DNA from: Dioszegia crocea
Lineage: Eukaryota; Basidiomycota; Tremellomycetes; Tremellales; Bulleribasidiaceae
Direction of reading: 5' to 3'
NCBI GenBank assembly: GCA_001600615.1
Contig: BCKK01000003.1
Location: 694,500 to 758,499, forward strand
DNA: 64,000 bases
Under the pieces are notes generated by a model. That model had not been told where the DNA came from. It did not search any database and worked only from the letters and a program-made list of their open reading frames with translations. The position numbers and the translations under genes are program-made. The first letter of the stretch is position 1. Every line of letters starts with the position of its first letter. Below are positions 43,174-55,485 of the stretch, one piece after another.

Positions 43174-43736
43174 AACTAGGCGCTTGAGGTGGAGAATAGT
43201 GGATGCTTACCAAAGCTGGTCCAAATTAGTGACCGGCAGGTGACTGTACTGGTGTCGTCATGAGGGAATGGATAACAAACCCTAATTCCAATTCAATCAG
43301 ATTAGGAGAATGTTGCCGGATTCGGAAGATGTGAATAGGAAATCAGGATCCGGGCAATGGCCGCGCTCCACCCCTGCCCCTTCTTTTCTTCCCACACCCT
43401 CCGTTACCCAGTCTGTGTGAACTTGTGATACAATACCCATCTATCCTGCTTGCAATTGCGCCTCCGACGCATTCTTATCCCCATCAACATCATCGCGCTT
43501 TCCCCATGAGCGTTCCCATACCCCAATAAAACTAGCGTCCTACGAAATAATCGACCGGCCGAGACATCACTCCACACTCTCCTCCCCGTATCCCAACCGA
43601 GACCGCCTATACGCACAACCTTCGCTGCCCATTACCCCTACATACAACAAGGCCACGATAGACACTGCCGTCGTCCAGCTACATCTACCGCAACTCGAAA
43701 AGTTGCTAAACGTTCCAGCCATCGTCGTCTTCCCAC
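43174..43736. promoter_or_regulatory. BWC1 upstream region
   Basis: 563 bp, no gene seen. It contains AATGTTGCCGGA (about 43309-43320), also present in the FDH1/SLP1 promoter, and a long C/A/T-rich, G-poor leader (about 43370-43736) that probably forms the BWC1 5' UTR. Confidence 0.4.
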
Positions 43737-46700
43737 ATGTCCTATCCCCCTCCCCGACCGGGAGCGTCACCGCTCACTGCCCCTACCCCCCTCCAAAATG
43801 ACTCTCACCCTACACCGCCGACCCAGACTGCGCCTTCCCCTCTGGACTGGTCCAGCTTTATGAATTTTCAGACTCCCCCGGTACTGCCCACAGGGTCGGG
43901 GAGCAATTCCATGCCTCCACCTACGTCGACTTACGGTGTCACCCGGCCGCAGAGTGCCGGCGGGACGGATCTGTACGGATTCGCCCAGGGCGCACATGTG
44001 AATCAGGCCAATAGACAGGGAAACATGTCGTTCCAGCAGCCTCCATCGTTTAGCGGGTCGGCCCAGAGTACGGGTAGTTCGAGTGGAGGGACGAGTCAGA
44101 ACTACCCACCTTCGCCTGCGTCGCAGGGTCCACCAGGCGCCCCCATGGCCAGACCAGGCGACGGTAAGGGCAACGGGAAAGCCAAATCGGTCAATCCCCC
44201 GCCTTCACCGGCGCCGGGATTCCGCCGCCAAACCAGCGGCAGCTTTAACCAGGTCGGAGGCGGCGGCGATGGACTGTCGCTAGACCCCGCAGCATTCTCC
44301 CGAGATATCCGATTCCAAATGCCCTCTTTCCTCTCCAACCCGGTCGGTGGTGCGCCCACATTCCCCCCTGGCGGAGAGGCATGGACCGGTTTTTCTAATC
44401 CGGGAGATGCCAATGGAGGCGTGCTCACTCCGGGCCAGCTATTCAGCAATATGTTCAACCCGCCCGACGCATCTGGTGGCTATGGAAATGGACTGGGCGG
44501 AGATGGGACATGGACGAGTGGAGGGGGCTGGGATGCAAAAGATCAGGCAGGCGGAGGCGGCGGATACGCGGGATCCACGACATTCTACGTCAACCCCAAC
44601 CCATCGCCTAGTAATTACAACACCAACCGTCAAAACCAACCGCAGGGCAATTATCCTCCTAGACCATCAGAGTCTCCGAGGACCTCGGGTCCAGGCCTAC
44701 CCCCGTTCGGCTCGACACAGCAGAGCGCACAAACCGCCAGCGCGCCCAATCCCTCCCACCCCACCATGACCTCCGCCTTCAACTCTTTTGTACCCCACCC
44801 GCATGGTAATGCCGCCCCCGCCATGGCTTCTTCAAATAGTATGCCAACGGCCGCCCTATTGGGCGGCATGGATGGCGCATCCTACAACACAACCGCAGCC
44901 TACCCCTTCGTATCCTCCTTATCGGAAACGGTCAATAACTCCGCTTCCACCGTAAACATCGCTTCATCGTCAACGGCGCCGTATGCTCCCCCGAGCAACA
45001 CAGCGCAGCTGCTCACTGCCCCGGTCGCACCGCCAATCATGGGCCCGAGCCCCATCGATGGCCCTGGGCTATACAGCACGACCGGGTTCGACATGGTGGG
45101 AGTGCTGTCTCGAGTGGCGGCGAGAAAGGACCCCAAGACTGTTCTAGGGCCAGTGGATCTAAGCTGCAGCTTTGCCGTCGTGGTGAGTTTCCTACGGCTT
45201 GGATGAACATTTCGCTGAATTTATAGGACGTGCGAAGATTTGACTGCCCCATAGTCTACGCCAGTCCAACCTTCACGGCATTGACAGGCTACGAGTTGCC
45301 TCAAATCCTCGGTCGAAATTGTCGATTCCTACAAAGTGAGTCTGCCCTCTCTGATTTGAACGCTGATCATTTCAGGCCCCGATGGGGAAGTCGTCAAAGG
45401 CTCCAAGCGGAAATACACCGACAACGTCGCTGTCGCCCATCTCAAGCGCATGTTGAATGCCGGGAAAGAATGCCAGGCGTCCCTCATCAACTACCGCCGG
45501 GGCGGAATCCCATTCATCAATCTCATCACTGTCGTCCCGATCCCGTGGGAAGGCACCGATATTGTCTATCACGTCGGTTTCCAGGTGGATCTGGTCGAGC
45601 AACCAAACGCTATCCTGCGAAATATGAAGGACGGGAGTTACCAGGTCAACTACACAGTTGCCAACCCGCCTCAGCCCCCTTTGCGACCTGCGGCAAGGGA
45701 GCCCGGAACGAGCGGACTGAGCGCAGATGTACTGGATATCATGGGCCAAAGGGTCAATGCTGTGGCGTTTGGGCAGGGCGAAGATGGCGCGAAGATGGAT
45801 TGGTTGAAGATGGTACTGGAGAACTCAGATGGTATGTGAAAATGTACGCCGTTGCTAATGTCAGACTTCGTCCATGTCCTATCGCTCAAGGGGTCATTCC
45901 AATACGTATCCCCCTCCGTTCGAAGAGTCCTAGAATACGAGCCGGAAGACCTCATCAACAAAAACATATCCGACATATGTCATCCCTCCGACATTGTCCC
46001 CCTCATGCGCGAGCTCAAAGACTCTACGCACGCACCCAGCGAAGGTGCAGCTGCTCGGCGCATAAATCTTGTATTCCGAATCCGTCACAAGAACTCAGGC
46101 TACGTCTGGATCGAATGCGCGGGTCGCCTCCACGTCGAAGCTGGGAAAGGACGCAAAGCTGTCATTCTTTCCGGACGAGCGAGATCAGTGCCCATCGTAC
46201 CCTGGGATTCCATCTCTCGACATGGCGGTCTGGCGGAGAAGGAATTTTGGGCGAAAATATCCTTCCAGGGTTTGATCCTGCATACCACGTCGACCGTCAC
46301 TGAGGTCCTCGGTCAGCGGTCCGAGGATATTGTCGGACAATCCTTCTACTCCCTCCTCCCCGGCGGGGACAACGGTCCCCCACCATCCACCACCGACCCG
46401 ACCTCCCCCGTGTCTGTCGTCGCGAACGCATTCCGCTCCGCGACCAGGTCATCAACCAAAGACGGCGGCATCATGATCACACACAAGCTTGCCAAGAGGT
46501 CGGGCGAACTCGTCGATGTCATCACCGTCCTCTACACACCAAAGACCCGGCCTGACCTGGAGCACCGGGAATCGGACGGTAACATGACGGAATCACCATC
46601 GTCAGATGAGTCTGGAGCATCATCTCAATCTGCAGCACCTTCCTCGTCCAACCTTCGGCCGACATTCCTCGTGGCCCAAATCAAACTTTTGTCTGGGTCC

Positions 46701-47138
46701 AACCTCCCCAATAACCTCCTCCCTTCGTCATCTACATCTACCAACCCCGTCGCGGTTGCGAATCTCACAAATGCGCGGCCAATCGCACATGCAGGCTCAT
46801 CCAATCTCTTCGAAGAACTCGAGACTACCCGAGGAACCTCCTGGCAGTACGAGCTGCATCAATTGAGGTTATTGAACCGGAGATTAAAGGATGATGTGTT
46901 GGCAGCGCGAGTCGTGGCAAAGAATAACGCTGCGAGGGGAAGAGGCAGGAAGAGGAAGGCTGGAGATGAGATGGGTCCGCCTGCCGTGCCTGGGCTGAGC
47001 CTAAATCAGCGGCACGGGCAAGTGTTGGGGGCAACAGGGATGCCGGATCAGTTCCAACAATACGGCGCCGCACCTCGGCACCAAATGGCTCCGGGGTTCG
47101 GGCTGATCAATCCCAACATCCAAAGCCCCTACTTCTGA
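43737..47138 (+). CDS. BWC1: Blue-light receptor, white-collar-1 type (LOV/PAS), no GATA finger
   Basis: Photoreceptor and transcription regulator of the WC-1 class. A long disordered N-terminus (about 440 residues, Pro/Gly/Ser/Asn-rich) precedes the LOV domain, whose flavin-binding core is GRNCRFLQ (about 45312-45336, intron follows); the Cys forms the flavin adduct. The LOV domain continues with ASLINYRRGGIPFINLITVVPI and YHVGFQVDLVEQP, the usual end. Two further PAS regions follow: FVHVLSLKGSFQYVSPSVRRVLEYEPEDL and the FWAKISFQGLILHTTSTVTEVLGQ region. A coiled segment and a basic patch RGRGRKRKAGDE (putative NLS) close the protein; it ends NIQSPYF at the TGA at 47136-47138. No GATA zinc finger is present, as in basidiomycetes, where DNA binding is supplied by the partner BWC2. 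Introns: about 45183-45226, 45337-45375 and 45833-45865. Confidence 0.93.
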
Positions 47139-47984
47139 TGTGGGTCGGCGAGGGAGGTCAAATCGAGAGGGTCAAATCTTCAAACCCCCATTTCTCAACT
47201 TAGGAATCGTGAGGAAGACGCAGAAAGGCAAATTTAGCAAGGAGAATTTTGACGTGGATCTTGTACTTCTAGGGATCTCGGCAGCAGGTACTTTATGTAG
47301 CGCACTATGTAGCCAGAGTCAGCTTAAAGCCCAGGTGGCACTGCCACTTGGCCGGTGTGGAGTCCCCGCGATTCGGATGGTCGATCGCATCCCGAGTAAC
47401 CGAACAAGGAAGCCGGCCGGGGGGCGCTGAACTATATCATGTTGTGTGCGTAAGATGGCAATGGGAAATCGGAATGGAGGAAGGATGGACTCCTACCTCT
47501 ATCATATATCCAAAGAAGGAGACTCGTGTAATTTTGAGCTCGTGAGCTTCGTTATTGGCCGCACCGCCTTCGCCCCGGAGCTGCCTCTGCCCGAGTCCGC
47601 GTCCTTTCGCCGGTGAGTAAATTTCCTCCCATAAGGCTTGATGCATGATGCATGATGGCCGATCCCGGTGTCAAAGGGCCCTGGCTGAGTAATCGCAGAC
47701 AGCCCTCTACTCTACCACTCCCGGCTATGTCTTGTTTCACATCTCATCATATCATCTGAAACTTGGACTCTACCCCTTTAACCTTTAACCCTGATTGTTA
47801 GCTTTGCCGTCTTCCCGAGCTTGCCTTCGGCGCCCGGACACCGTCGACATTGTTGACTTAATTCTCTTTGCTGGCCTATACATCGGTGTTTCTCCAAGGT
47901 TCACGATCGCCACCTAGATCGACATCACTAGGGCGCTCTGCACGTTTGTCCACGTTAGCTTCACACGACTCATCGCGATCGACT
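47139..47984. other. Longest gene-free stretch; BWC1 3' region and next promoter
   Basis: 846 bp. I see no coherent exon, tRNA or transposon. It contains the palindrome GTGGCACTGCCAC (about 47335), the direct repeat GGTCAAATC (about 47157 and 47170), and a short ATGATGC tandem (about 47640-47660). Upstream of the next gene the frame is open from 47868 but begins with a non-ATG codon. Confidence 0.45.
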
Positions 47985-50542
47985 ATGGACTCATCGACAA
48001 AGTACGGCAATGCGGTCGACTTCGACACTGATCTGCACTCGGTATATGCAGCTTACCTGTCAGTTGAGCGAAAGTCATCTGCTACGATGTCTGAGCTAAT
48101 GTGCCCAGGGGTCAATTTGAAGCGGCCGGCTTGGACTGGTGGAGCAAATCATGGGGAGGGTACTTTGCTACCTTCAATGAATTCCTTGGATTCGGCTGGG
48201 AAGTCATGGGTAAGTTCGAATCACGACGCTTCGCTAAAGATCAAGTTGTCGTGGATGTTCGCACCGGAAGAGCTCACATCGCGGTGAGGCGAGACCAAAT
48301 CGGACTGTTCGCCAAGATGATCAGAACGAGGTAAGTTTTACTACAGCCATATGCTCATCCAGATTTGGCGAGTCTTTAGCTAAAGACCCCCCGACGACCC
48401 TTCCCCTCTCCCCAGCTCCCACTCGCACCCTTACACTCCGCCGACTCATCCAGCTTCCCGATCTCGCAGCATATCGTAAACTTTCCCTAACACTGCCCGC
48501 TGCTGAGCTGTCGCACCTTCGCCAACGTGCCCGATCAGGCGATGTCGGCGTAGCTGAACAGCTCTTCTATGCTGGCGGACCGTCGTCCGAGCGTGAGAGA
48601 GAAGCAATAGGGATGCGTGATAACGGTGTGGGATATACCTTTGCGGCTGTGCGGACGACATGGTGGGAGAAGGGAGGCTCGCCGTCGGGTCTGATACCTG
48701 GTAGTGGACGTACGCAGGGAGGTCGACCAGCCGCCGCAGCTGGGTCTCAGCAGGGAAAGGGACTGGTATTGGAAGTGGGGATGGCTGTCGCTCGATGCGC
48801 CAATCTGCGAGCAGTGGTGAGTCTGAGTGGCGATCATGTGTGCCAGTACTGATTTTCAGGACGTCTGGCCGCCTGTGCCAACCGAGAACTACCGCAAATC
48901 TCACTTCATCTCTGAAGAATGGGTAGATAAGGTGAGCAATAGCTCGGCCAAGCTTACATGTAGCGTACGAATCAGACCCCACCGAGCTACCCTAGGGCGT
49001 ACGCGTTCGGCAAAAGTCAGTACATAGCAGACAAGGACATCGAGCGCATTCTAGAGTGAGTTCTCACTTTTCTGGTGGCTAATGTCCAGTGCAAACCTCG
49101 CCGCCCTAGCCTCACAGGAGAATGACTCGAACGCCAACACGCTCATTCTTCTCTCTATTGGCGAGCCGTCCCCCCTCCCCCTCCCCATGGCCTCCACCCT
49201 ACCCGCCAATATCCTGCACATCGACGTGCTAGCTCTCGAATATAACCTCCTGCGGCGCGCCCAGGAGCAAAGTGCACCAGGCACACATGGACGCCAGGGA
49301 CCCCTCACCTCTCTGTCCTCCCTTCTCCAAACACTTCAGATCCCCTCGCCTCCCTTCGCCCCCATCGGCAATGCCGGAAACGAGGCATACTACACTCTTC
49401 TGGCTTTCCAAAAGCTCATGATGGCTCAAACGAGATTACCGGATGTGCTATTCAAAGCACCAGATAGCTACATGGCGCCTTATCCCAACTCGTATCCTTC
49501 ATTCCCCCATGCCACCTTTCCCCAATACCCCAAAATCATGTCCCCTCCTCAGGCTCCCTTCGCTAGACCCCAACATTCGAGGCGCGAATCATCGAGCTCT
49601 TCGCGGCGTCAGAGCGAAATGTTCACCCCGCCTGTCCGGACACAATCGCCTGCAGCCAACCACTCGCCGCAACGTCCCCCTCAGGCACTGAGCCCAAACG
49701 ACAACGATCGCCCTCGGCCCGCGTCTTTCGGAGACGCCGGTGTGAGTGGACAGTATCGAAACCGTCGTCATCCAAACGGCATCGGCGGAGTGGCTTCCGC
49801 GTCACGCGAAGACATCCAATCGGCACCCACTACCGTCCGCGCTCCCATGAGGGGGCCTATTGTCCGATCATCGACCATCTTTTGGGATGACGCCGAGTAT
49901 GCAGGCGCAGATGTCTCATCTCTGAAGGGGACTGCACGGGATCAGACGCGGCTCCGGCAGACCCAAAGCACAAGTGCTGGTCTGGAGAGAGACGGAGATA
50001 GCCTCACCATGCGAGGGCGTCAACCACAGCTACCACCGCCCAGTGCTATGCGGTATAATACCTCGAGCCAGGCTCAAGCGCTGAACTCTAACCCAAACTC
50101 CCGGACGGTGTCGTGGTCGGAGGAGCGGACGCCGGGGTCGTCATCAGATCATTTGCAGGGATTGGGAGGGGAGAAAGAGCGGTCTGTCGACAGGAGGTCG
50201 ATGGCAAATGGGTCGTCGACTGCCCTCGCACACGGCCCGAACCGGACGAACGGTACAAATGGTACTCTTAGGGGAAAGTCCGGGGCCGGTTCGGGGAGCT
50301 CGACCAAACTAGACAGCAACTCGGGCTCGGAAGGCAAGGACATTGTGCGCGGGTCTGGAGGCATGGACGACGGCAGCGGCGGTATCAAAGGCAAGCCGGT
50401 CAAGAAGGGGAAGCAAGAGCATACGAAAGAGGGGAGTGGTGTCAAAAGTCAGGAGGGAGGCAACGAGAAACCACCAAAAATGAAGTCGGAGAAGAGTATG
50501 CGCAATGTTGCTGGTGCTCTGGCGAGGTTCTGGGTGGGATGA
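47985..50542 (+). CDS. GFD2-like protein with degenerate DEDD exonuclease fold and disordered tail
   Basis: Starts MDSSTKYGNAVDFD at 47985. Joined exons build an RNase-H/DEDD-like core: FAAVRTTWWEKG, LVLEVGMAVARC, WHW-equivalent KSHFISEEWVDK, the ANTLILLSIGEP strand, ILHIDVLALEYNLLRRA and NAGNEAYYTLLAFQKLM (about 49360-49425). This order matches yeast Gfd2/YDR514C proteins. Key acidic residues are altered: the first strand has Arg where the catalytic Asp is expected, and the last motif has Glu for Asp. It is therefore probably a binding or scaffold protein rather than a nuclease. In the terminal exon (49087-50542) the final ~350 residues are low complexity, rich in Ser/Pro/Gly/Asn with SRRESSSSSRRQS and a Lys-rich end. 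Yeast GFD2 links to mRNA export through DBP5; the role here is inference. Confidence 0.75.
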
Positions 50543-51037
50543 AGGGTTAGGGAGACGGGCTGCTTTCAGGAGATAGGGGCCAGGACGAATGAAAGTCGGC
50601 GTTAGAGAAGGGAGACCGAGGGTGCCCACGACACGTATCATGGACCTTGACGAATAGATTAGCGCCTCACACCTTGAATTCTCCAGGTACTTATAATATG
50701 CACGAACGCAGATATGATTAGAATCCTTGTAGCCGTTGCAGCTGATTCTCCTTGCCGCTCGTTGACATGTCCGGACGCCATGTCTCATACGCCTGCCTAT
50801 CTCGCTGACCACACCTCAACTCTGATGGATGCAGAGCATACCATTGTATACATGGGAGGACGTTCTAAGTCGCACTAGAAACCTATATGGCTACAAGTAG
50901 AATCTACCAATCCTTACTGGATCCCTAATAAACAAACCTAGCAATCATACGAAAAAGAATCCCTGATACAAACCCGCCCGCCCCAAGCTCGCCTCCGACA
51001 ATACAAATATCTCTTTCCCCTTGTGCACCGACGTGAT
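50543..51037. other. 3' intergenic region between convergent genes
   Basis: 495 bp between two convergent stop codons. No gene or repeat seen. The 50870-51000 part is A/T-rich and probably carries 3' processing signals. Confidence 0.45.
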
Positions 51038-53645
51038 TCAAGCTGCACTCCCGCCACGGCCTCCTCCTCTCTTCTCCATATCCGCATACCAGCCCCTCAA
51101 AGCCGGTGGCGTCTCTTCTTCCGTCGTATCCGTCAAGAGGGAGGACGGGTCCGGACTGCGACCCGAAGGGGACGAGCGCTGCTGATCCGGCGCGCGAAAC
51201 GGTTCGGGTGGAGGGGAGCTGCGATCCGAAGATCGAGTCTGGGCTCGCGTGTGTGGTCGAGCGCGCGGGGCGGAGGTGACAGCCGCTGCTTTCATAGCTT
51301 TAATACCGGCCGGACGAAGTTCCGGATGGTAAGGCGCTTCTGGCACAGCTTGGAATCCCGCCCTGGCTGTCGACCTGCTAGACTCCCCGCCTACATCCAC
51401 ATCATCCTCTACGATTTCCGGCTCATCCTCAAAGTCATTCTCAAACCCCCTCATTCGCTTCACCGGCCTTTCCTTTGCTATGCCAAACATCTCCAACTTG
51501 CTCTGTTTCCCACTCGTAGGTGCGGCTTTGCCGGTAGAAACACGAGATTTGCGCTTGGTTCCCGAGCCAGACGCAATCGGAGGCTGAGCTGCGACCGAGG
51601 ATACATTGAAGAGACCGCCGCGTTGTATAGATTCCCAATTGGATTCGGTGCGTGGTTTCGAGGTATCCGAGGGCAGACGCTTTGGATTTGGCACGGTTTG
51701 CGATGGAAAGAATTTGGGATAGGATTGGGTGAACTCTGTGTTCGGGATCTGGCAAATGAGCTGCCAGTCCGGGTTGCATTGCCGAGAAACTCACACTTTG
51801 GGTCTCCTCCGTGGGTCTTTGTACCCCTACCGGACTCGATCCGCCACCCCGACCTTCTTCTGCGGACACCTCGGCATCGACTGCACCGCCCACTCCCGCC
51901 TCTACGTCGTCATCTCCTGTGCCAGTCACGCTCTCTTCGGGCGGCGCAAGCTGACTCCAGGTCATCAAGGTCTCTTCGACCTCCACCGGCTTATAGGCTT
52001 TCGATGTGGCTTGACCATTCCTGTGTGGAGATGAAAAGATTGGCCGAGGTGGAGGGGAAAGCGAACGGAGCTCGGCGTCTCTTTCGCTTCGCCGCTTTCT
52101 CTTGGAGGGAGTGATAGTGTAATGTGGGGACGCGCGAGGCTCTGAATCGGGTGCTGGGGAACGCTGACGGATTGTTTTCGCTTCGACAGCGGGGGGAATG
52201 GTCTGGCGTAAACGCGTTTGCTCATCCCGCTCGAGCGCATCTCGTTTCGCCTCCTCCACGATTGGATCGAGCAGCTCGTCCAGCTCGTCTGATCGAGTAA
52301 GGCTGTCTGAGAGGGAACGACCTCGCCTCCGAACCGCGTTATGTTCTTCCTTGTCTCGGCTGTCATCAGAGATCATTCGCCTCTTCCCGTTTTTCCGAGG
52401 CGAAGGTGATGTGGATGATCTTCGCCTGATCCGTCTCCCAGTATTCATGCCCACCGATGCGAGGGGGGACCGATATCCAGACTTCGCACCCTCGGCGCGT
52501 CGCCTCGTTGCTGGCTCCTCCCCGTTCACGTCCTCCCGCACGAGAGACTCCCTCATCTCCTTGGCCTTGTGTGAAACATTGTCCAGCATCTCGTCGACCA
52601 CCACACGGGCTGACTCTGCCGACTTCTCAATACCTTGGACTTGTAGGACACGGTCCATCCGCAATCTCTCCTTCTTCTCGGCCTCTGCTTTCTCCCTGAT
52701 CCGCGCGTCATTCTCTATCCTGCCAGCACTCTTTCCCCAGGGCTCCTCACCCTTCTTGATCCGATCGGTGTCATGCCCATTCAGCTTCCAAAGGAGTGCT
52801 AAGGCTTGCGTAGTTGGCTGAGTGAGGATACGGGGAGTAAGGTTCGGCTGGGAATCTTCGGGATGGTCCGATTGCGTTGCCGGCATCCCGAGATGGGCGT
52901 AGGGATTGGGATTAGACACTTCCGGAGAAGGCGGCGCTGGAGTGGAAGCGCGGGGTGGTGATGTCGAAACGACTACCGGATCATCGCCGCTATCGCACTC
53001 GGTATCACGATCATCGTCACCGTATCCTGGTGGAAGATCCGATAGATCGCCCGAGCTGAACGCGTATTTTAGCCTTCGAGATTCGGGGATGACTGGGGTA
53101 GGCTTTTCCAGCCGTCGCTCGAGGGAGTGTTTACGCGGACGAGGTTTCGATTTGGAAGAGCGCGGATGTGCTTCCTCATACACCTCGATCTCATCGTCAT
53201 CTTCCTCCTCCGATTTCCAGTCCTCCTTTATAGCTAGCCGCGACCCGAGGGGTCTCGCAGTTACTCTGCTCGACTGCGCCGCCGAAGAGCGAGAGATAGG
53301 ACTCCCCCTCCCCTTTGCATTTTCCGCCTTCGTACGCTTCAAGTCATCGACCCGCCGTCGAGGTTGCGACGCGGTATTTGGCGGTGTGACTATCCACCCT
53401 GACACACTTCCGCTGGTCAGTGATCCATCTCTGAGACGAGATGGGCCGGGAGCGAGTTTAGGTGCGTTCTCGTTGGTAGGCCTGGACGAAGATCGGTGTC
53501 GTGAGTTGGAAGTGGGAGGGGTAGGAAAGGTGTTGAAGGGTGCGAGAGGGCGTTGTTGTGGCTTGGGCGCAGTCAAGGGAGTGGCAGCTGCAGCACCTGG
53601 TTTGATCCACTTCCCTGGATCGGGGAGATATGCCGCGGCGGGCAT
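51038..53645 (-). CDS. Disordered nuclear protein with PCNA-box-like motif
   Basis: I recognise no known family. From the ATG at 53645 (MPAAAYLPDPGKW) one large exon runs to about 51793, then a roughly 60-nt intron leads to the last exon ending GGRGGSAA at the TGA at 51038-51040. The protein (about 850 residues) is almost entirely charged or Ser/Pro-rich, with many basic clusters (SKRKRRSERD, RRIRRRSS, RKNGKRRM) that look like nuclear signals. One helical core is visible (ALALLWKLNGHD, then a long Lys/Glu/Arg coiled coil ending DRVLQVQGIEK, about 52790-52620). Near the C-terminus QSKLEMFG approximates a PCNA-interacting box, though its final aromatic is missing. The frame is open upstream of 53645 but only from a GTG. 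A chromatin or replication role is possible, not shown. Confidence 0.75.
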
Positions 53646-53902
53646 GGGAGTGAGTGAGTGAGATAGATGGATTGAAGCAACTCCCGATCGCGCACTCTGA
53701 TTGATCTGAATCACAAATCACACGCGACGCGAGTGGCGCCACTTTCCCCGAAATACCGGCAATCTCCGCCTTCCTTTTGTCCATGCCGGCATCAGTCAGC
53801 GGAATCTAAAATGGGTGGTGCCGGAATCTCCCGCTACTGCCCATGGCCTATAGCAAATCACCCTTAAGTATACTGTCTATCCATCTAATCATCATCCTCA
53901 AA

Positions 53903-54923
53903 ATGGCCTCATTCATACGCTCCCTTCGCACAGTCCCTCTCGCTCGCCTCGCCGCTGCTCCCCGGCCAGCTGCTTTTGCTCCTATAAAGGCATTTTCTAC
54001 CTCGCTAGCTCGCTCCGCCGGTGCGGGCCCACCTCAGCTCCTTGGTCCCGGTGCTAAAGCCGGTACCATCCCCTCAGAGTGAGTATATACCTTACAGGAC
54101 GTTCCAGATCTGTATCCATATCTCGCATATCTCCCGAAGATCACTAGGCGAGGCGGTCGGCTGACCAAGCCCAGTGAAGAGCAAGCAACCGGTCTCGAAC
54201 GATTCGAATTGCTCGGTAAACTTGAGGGTGTAGATGTGTTCGACATGAAGGCCATTGAGATGACACGGCTGGGCACTCTTGATGAACCCGTTGCTATCTA
54301 CTCCCTGGTGAGTTGAGGTTGCAGGCTGCCGTGCAGTGGAGCTTTGCTGCGGTGTGCTGGTTGTTTTGGATGAATCAGGAGGGATTGCCTTCACCTGGCC
54401 GGGTCTGTCTGGCACCTTGGCGTGTGATACGGCATGATCATCTGGAGCGCGGCAGGTCGACGGAAAAGCGGTGTAAGGCGAGGAACGTTGGATCTAGGAG
54501 GAGAAGAGCCTCTGCGTGTCCCATTTCATCTTCGACGCTTGTCTGCGCAGGGGATTAGGGGAACTGCTTCCACTGCCAGTGGCGTCAGATTGATGAGGAG
54601 GATCAGCCTGACTATCCACTGCTTGCCTTGACTGCTTGCCCATCATTCGCACGAGCTGACATCTGCAGTACCCCGAACGTCAGGTCGGCTGCACCGGTTT
54701 CCCCGCCGACTCGCACGACACTATCTGGATGACTGTCAACCACAAAATGAAGAACCACAGATGCCCCGAGTGCGGATGCGGTGAGTGACCTTCCTTCTAT
54801 AAACTCTCATCCCAGATTGCCTTGCGAAAAGAGAAGCCATTGCTAAAGCATTCGATAGTCTATTCTCTTAATTTCCAGGGCGACCCACATCTCCTCGAGG
54901 GTGGCCACGAGCACCACCACTAG
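53903..54923 (+). CDS. COX4: Cytochrome c oxidase subunit 4 (zinc-binding, Vb family)
   Basis: Nuclear-encoded structural subunit of respiratory complex IV. The presequence (MASFIRSLRTVPLARLAAAPRPAAFAP..KAFSTSLARS) is classic. Mature sequence: EEQATGLERFELLGKLEGVDVFDMKAIE, then GCTGFPADSHDTIWM and the zinc site HRCPECGC (about 54763-54781), closing GDPHLLEGGHEHHH at the TAG at 54921-54923. The last exon begins at TCTATTC (about 54857), not at the tempting AG before GGCGACC, because only that choice gives VYSLNFQGDPHLLEGG. Intron 2 (54308-54668) is 361 nt, about ten times the local norm. An in-frame ATG at 53843 would add 20 hydrophobic residues ahead of the presequence and is less likely. Confidence 0.93.
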
Positions 54924-55485
54924 ATTTCAAGGATGGCAGGTATTGAGCGGCGCGATGTTAGGGGGATGGACGGACGAGTCGAGTTGGGCCTGGACGGGAT
55001 ATCGGGGAAGGAAACGGCGGGCGCTGTTCGTGGACGTGCATCTCATATGCAATCAAATGAGTTCCCATGGACGTCTGATTGATGGGAATGGTTCATGGAC
55101 TCAAGATGCTCAGCCCATACTGATAAACGGAATTTGAGCGGAGTTGGGGGTCGACATCGGAGGAAGGAGATGGCTGGTCATCACGACGCCGAGAGGATCA
55201 TCCATCATAATCGAGCAGACTTCACTGGCGCTACAGATCGTCCGGTCAATACCTTGTGCTTCCTTGAGCGGCTCACCAGTCTGTATCTCCAGTTGTAAGA
55301 GACTTTGAGTAGACAGAGGTAGTTCAGTCCGCTCGGCCGGTGTTGGCCGAAAAAGACGCGTCTGCAGTGACCATTTCAATTTGTCTACCTGCGACATAGG
55401 AAGCGTTACTTAATTCATCACAGCCCTCCCCATCTAGGGCTCCTCTGACCTCACTCAAACCCGCTCTTAGGGAAGCAAAAGGGGG
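54924..55485. promoter_or_regulatory. COX4 3' region and PMR1 upstream region
   Basis: 562 bp without a supportable gene. Short minus-strand frames here lack splice support or similarity. It presumably holds the COX4 3' UTR and the PMR1 promoter. Confidence 0.4.

Noticed and set aside
43767..45136. Long antisense frames under BWC1
   Set aside because: Shadows of a GC-rich, low-complexity coding exon; the sense frame carries the LOV/PAS domains.
47868..47984. Upstream start for the GFD2-like gene
   Set aside because: The extension begins with a non-ATG codon; the ATG at 47985 gives a complete protein.
52198..53661. Long plus-strand frames opposite the disordered nuclear protein
   Set aside because: Ser/Arg-rich mirror of a charged antisense exon, with no start context or motif; the minus frame is longer and continuous.
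53646..53714. Upstream start for the PCNA-box-like protein
   Set aside because: The frame begins with GTG; the first ATG (53645) is preferred.
54313..54558. 81-residue open frame inside the COX4 intron
   Set aside because: Lies wholly in an intron required to join the YSL and YPERQVGCTG parts of COX4; composition is not protein-like.
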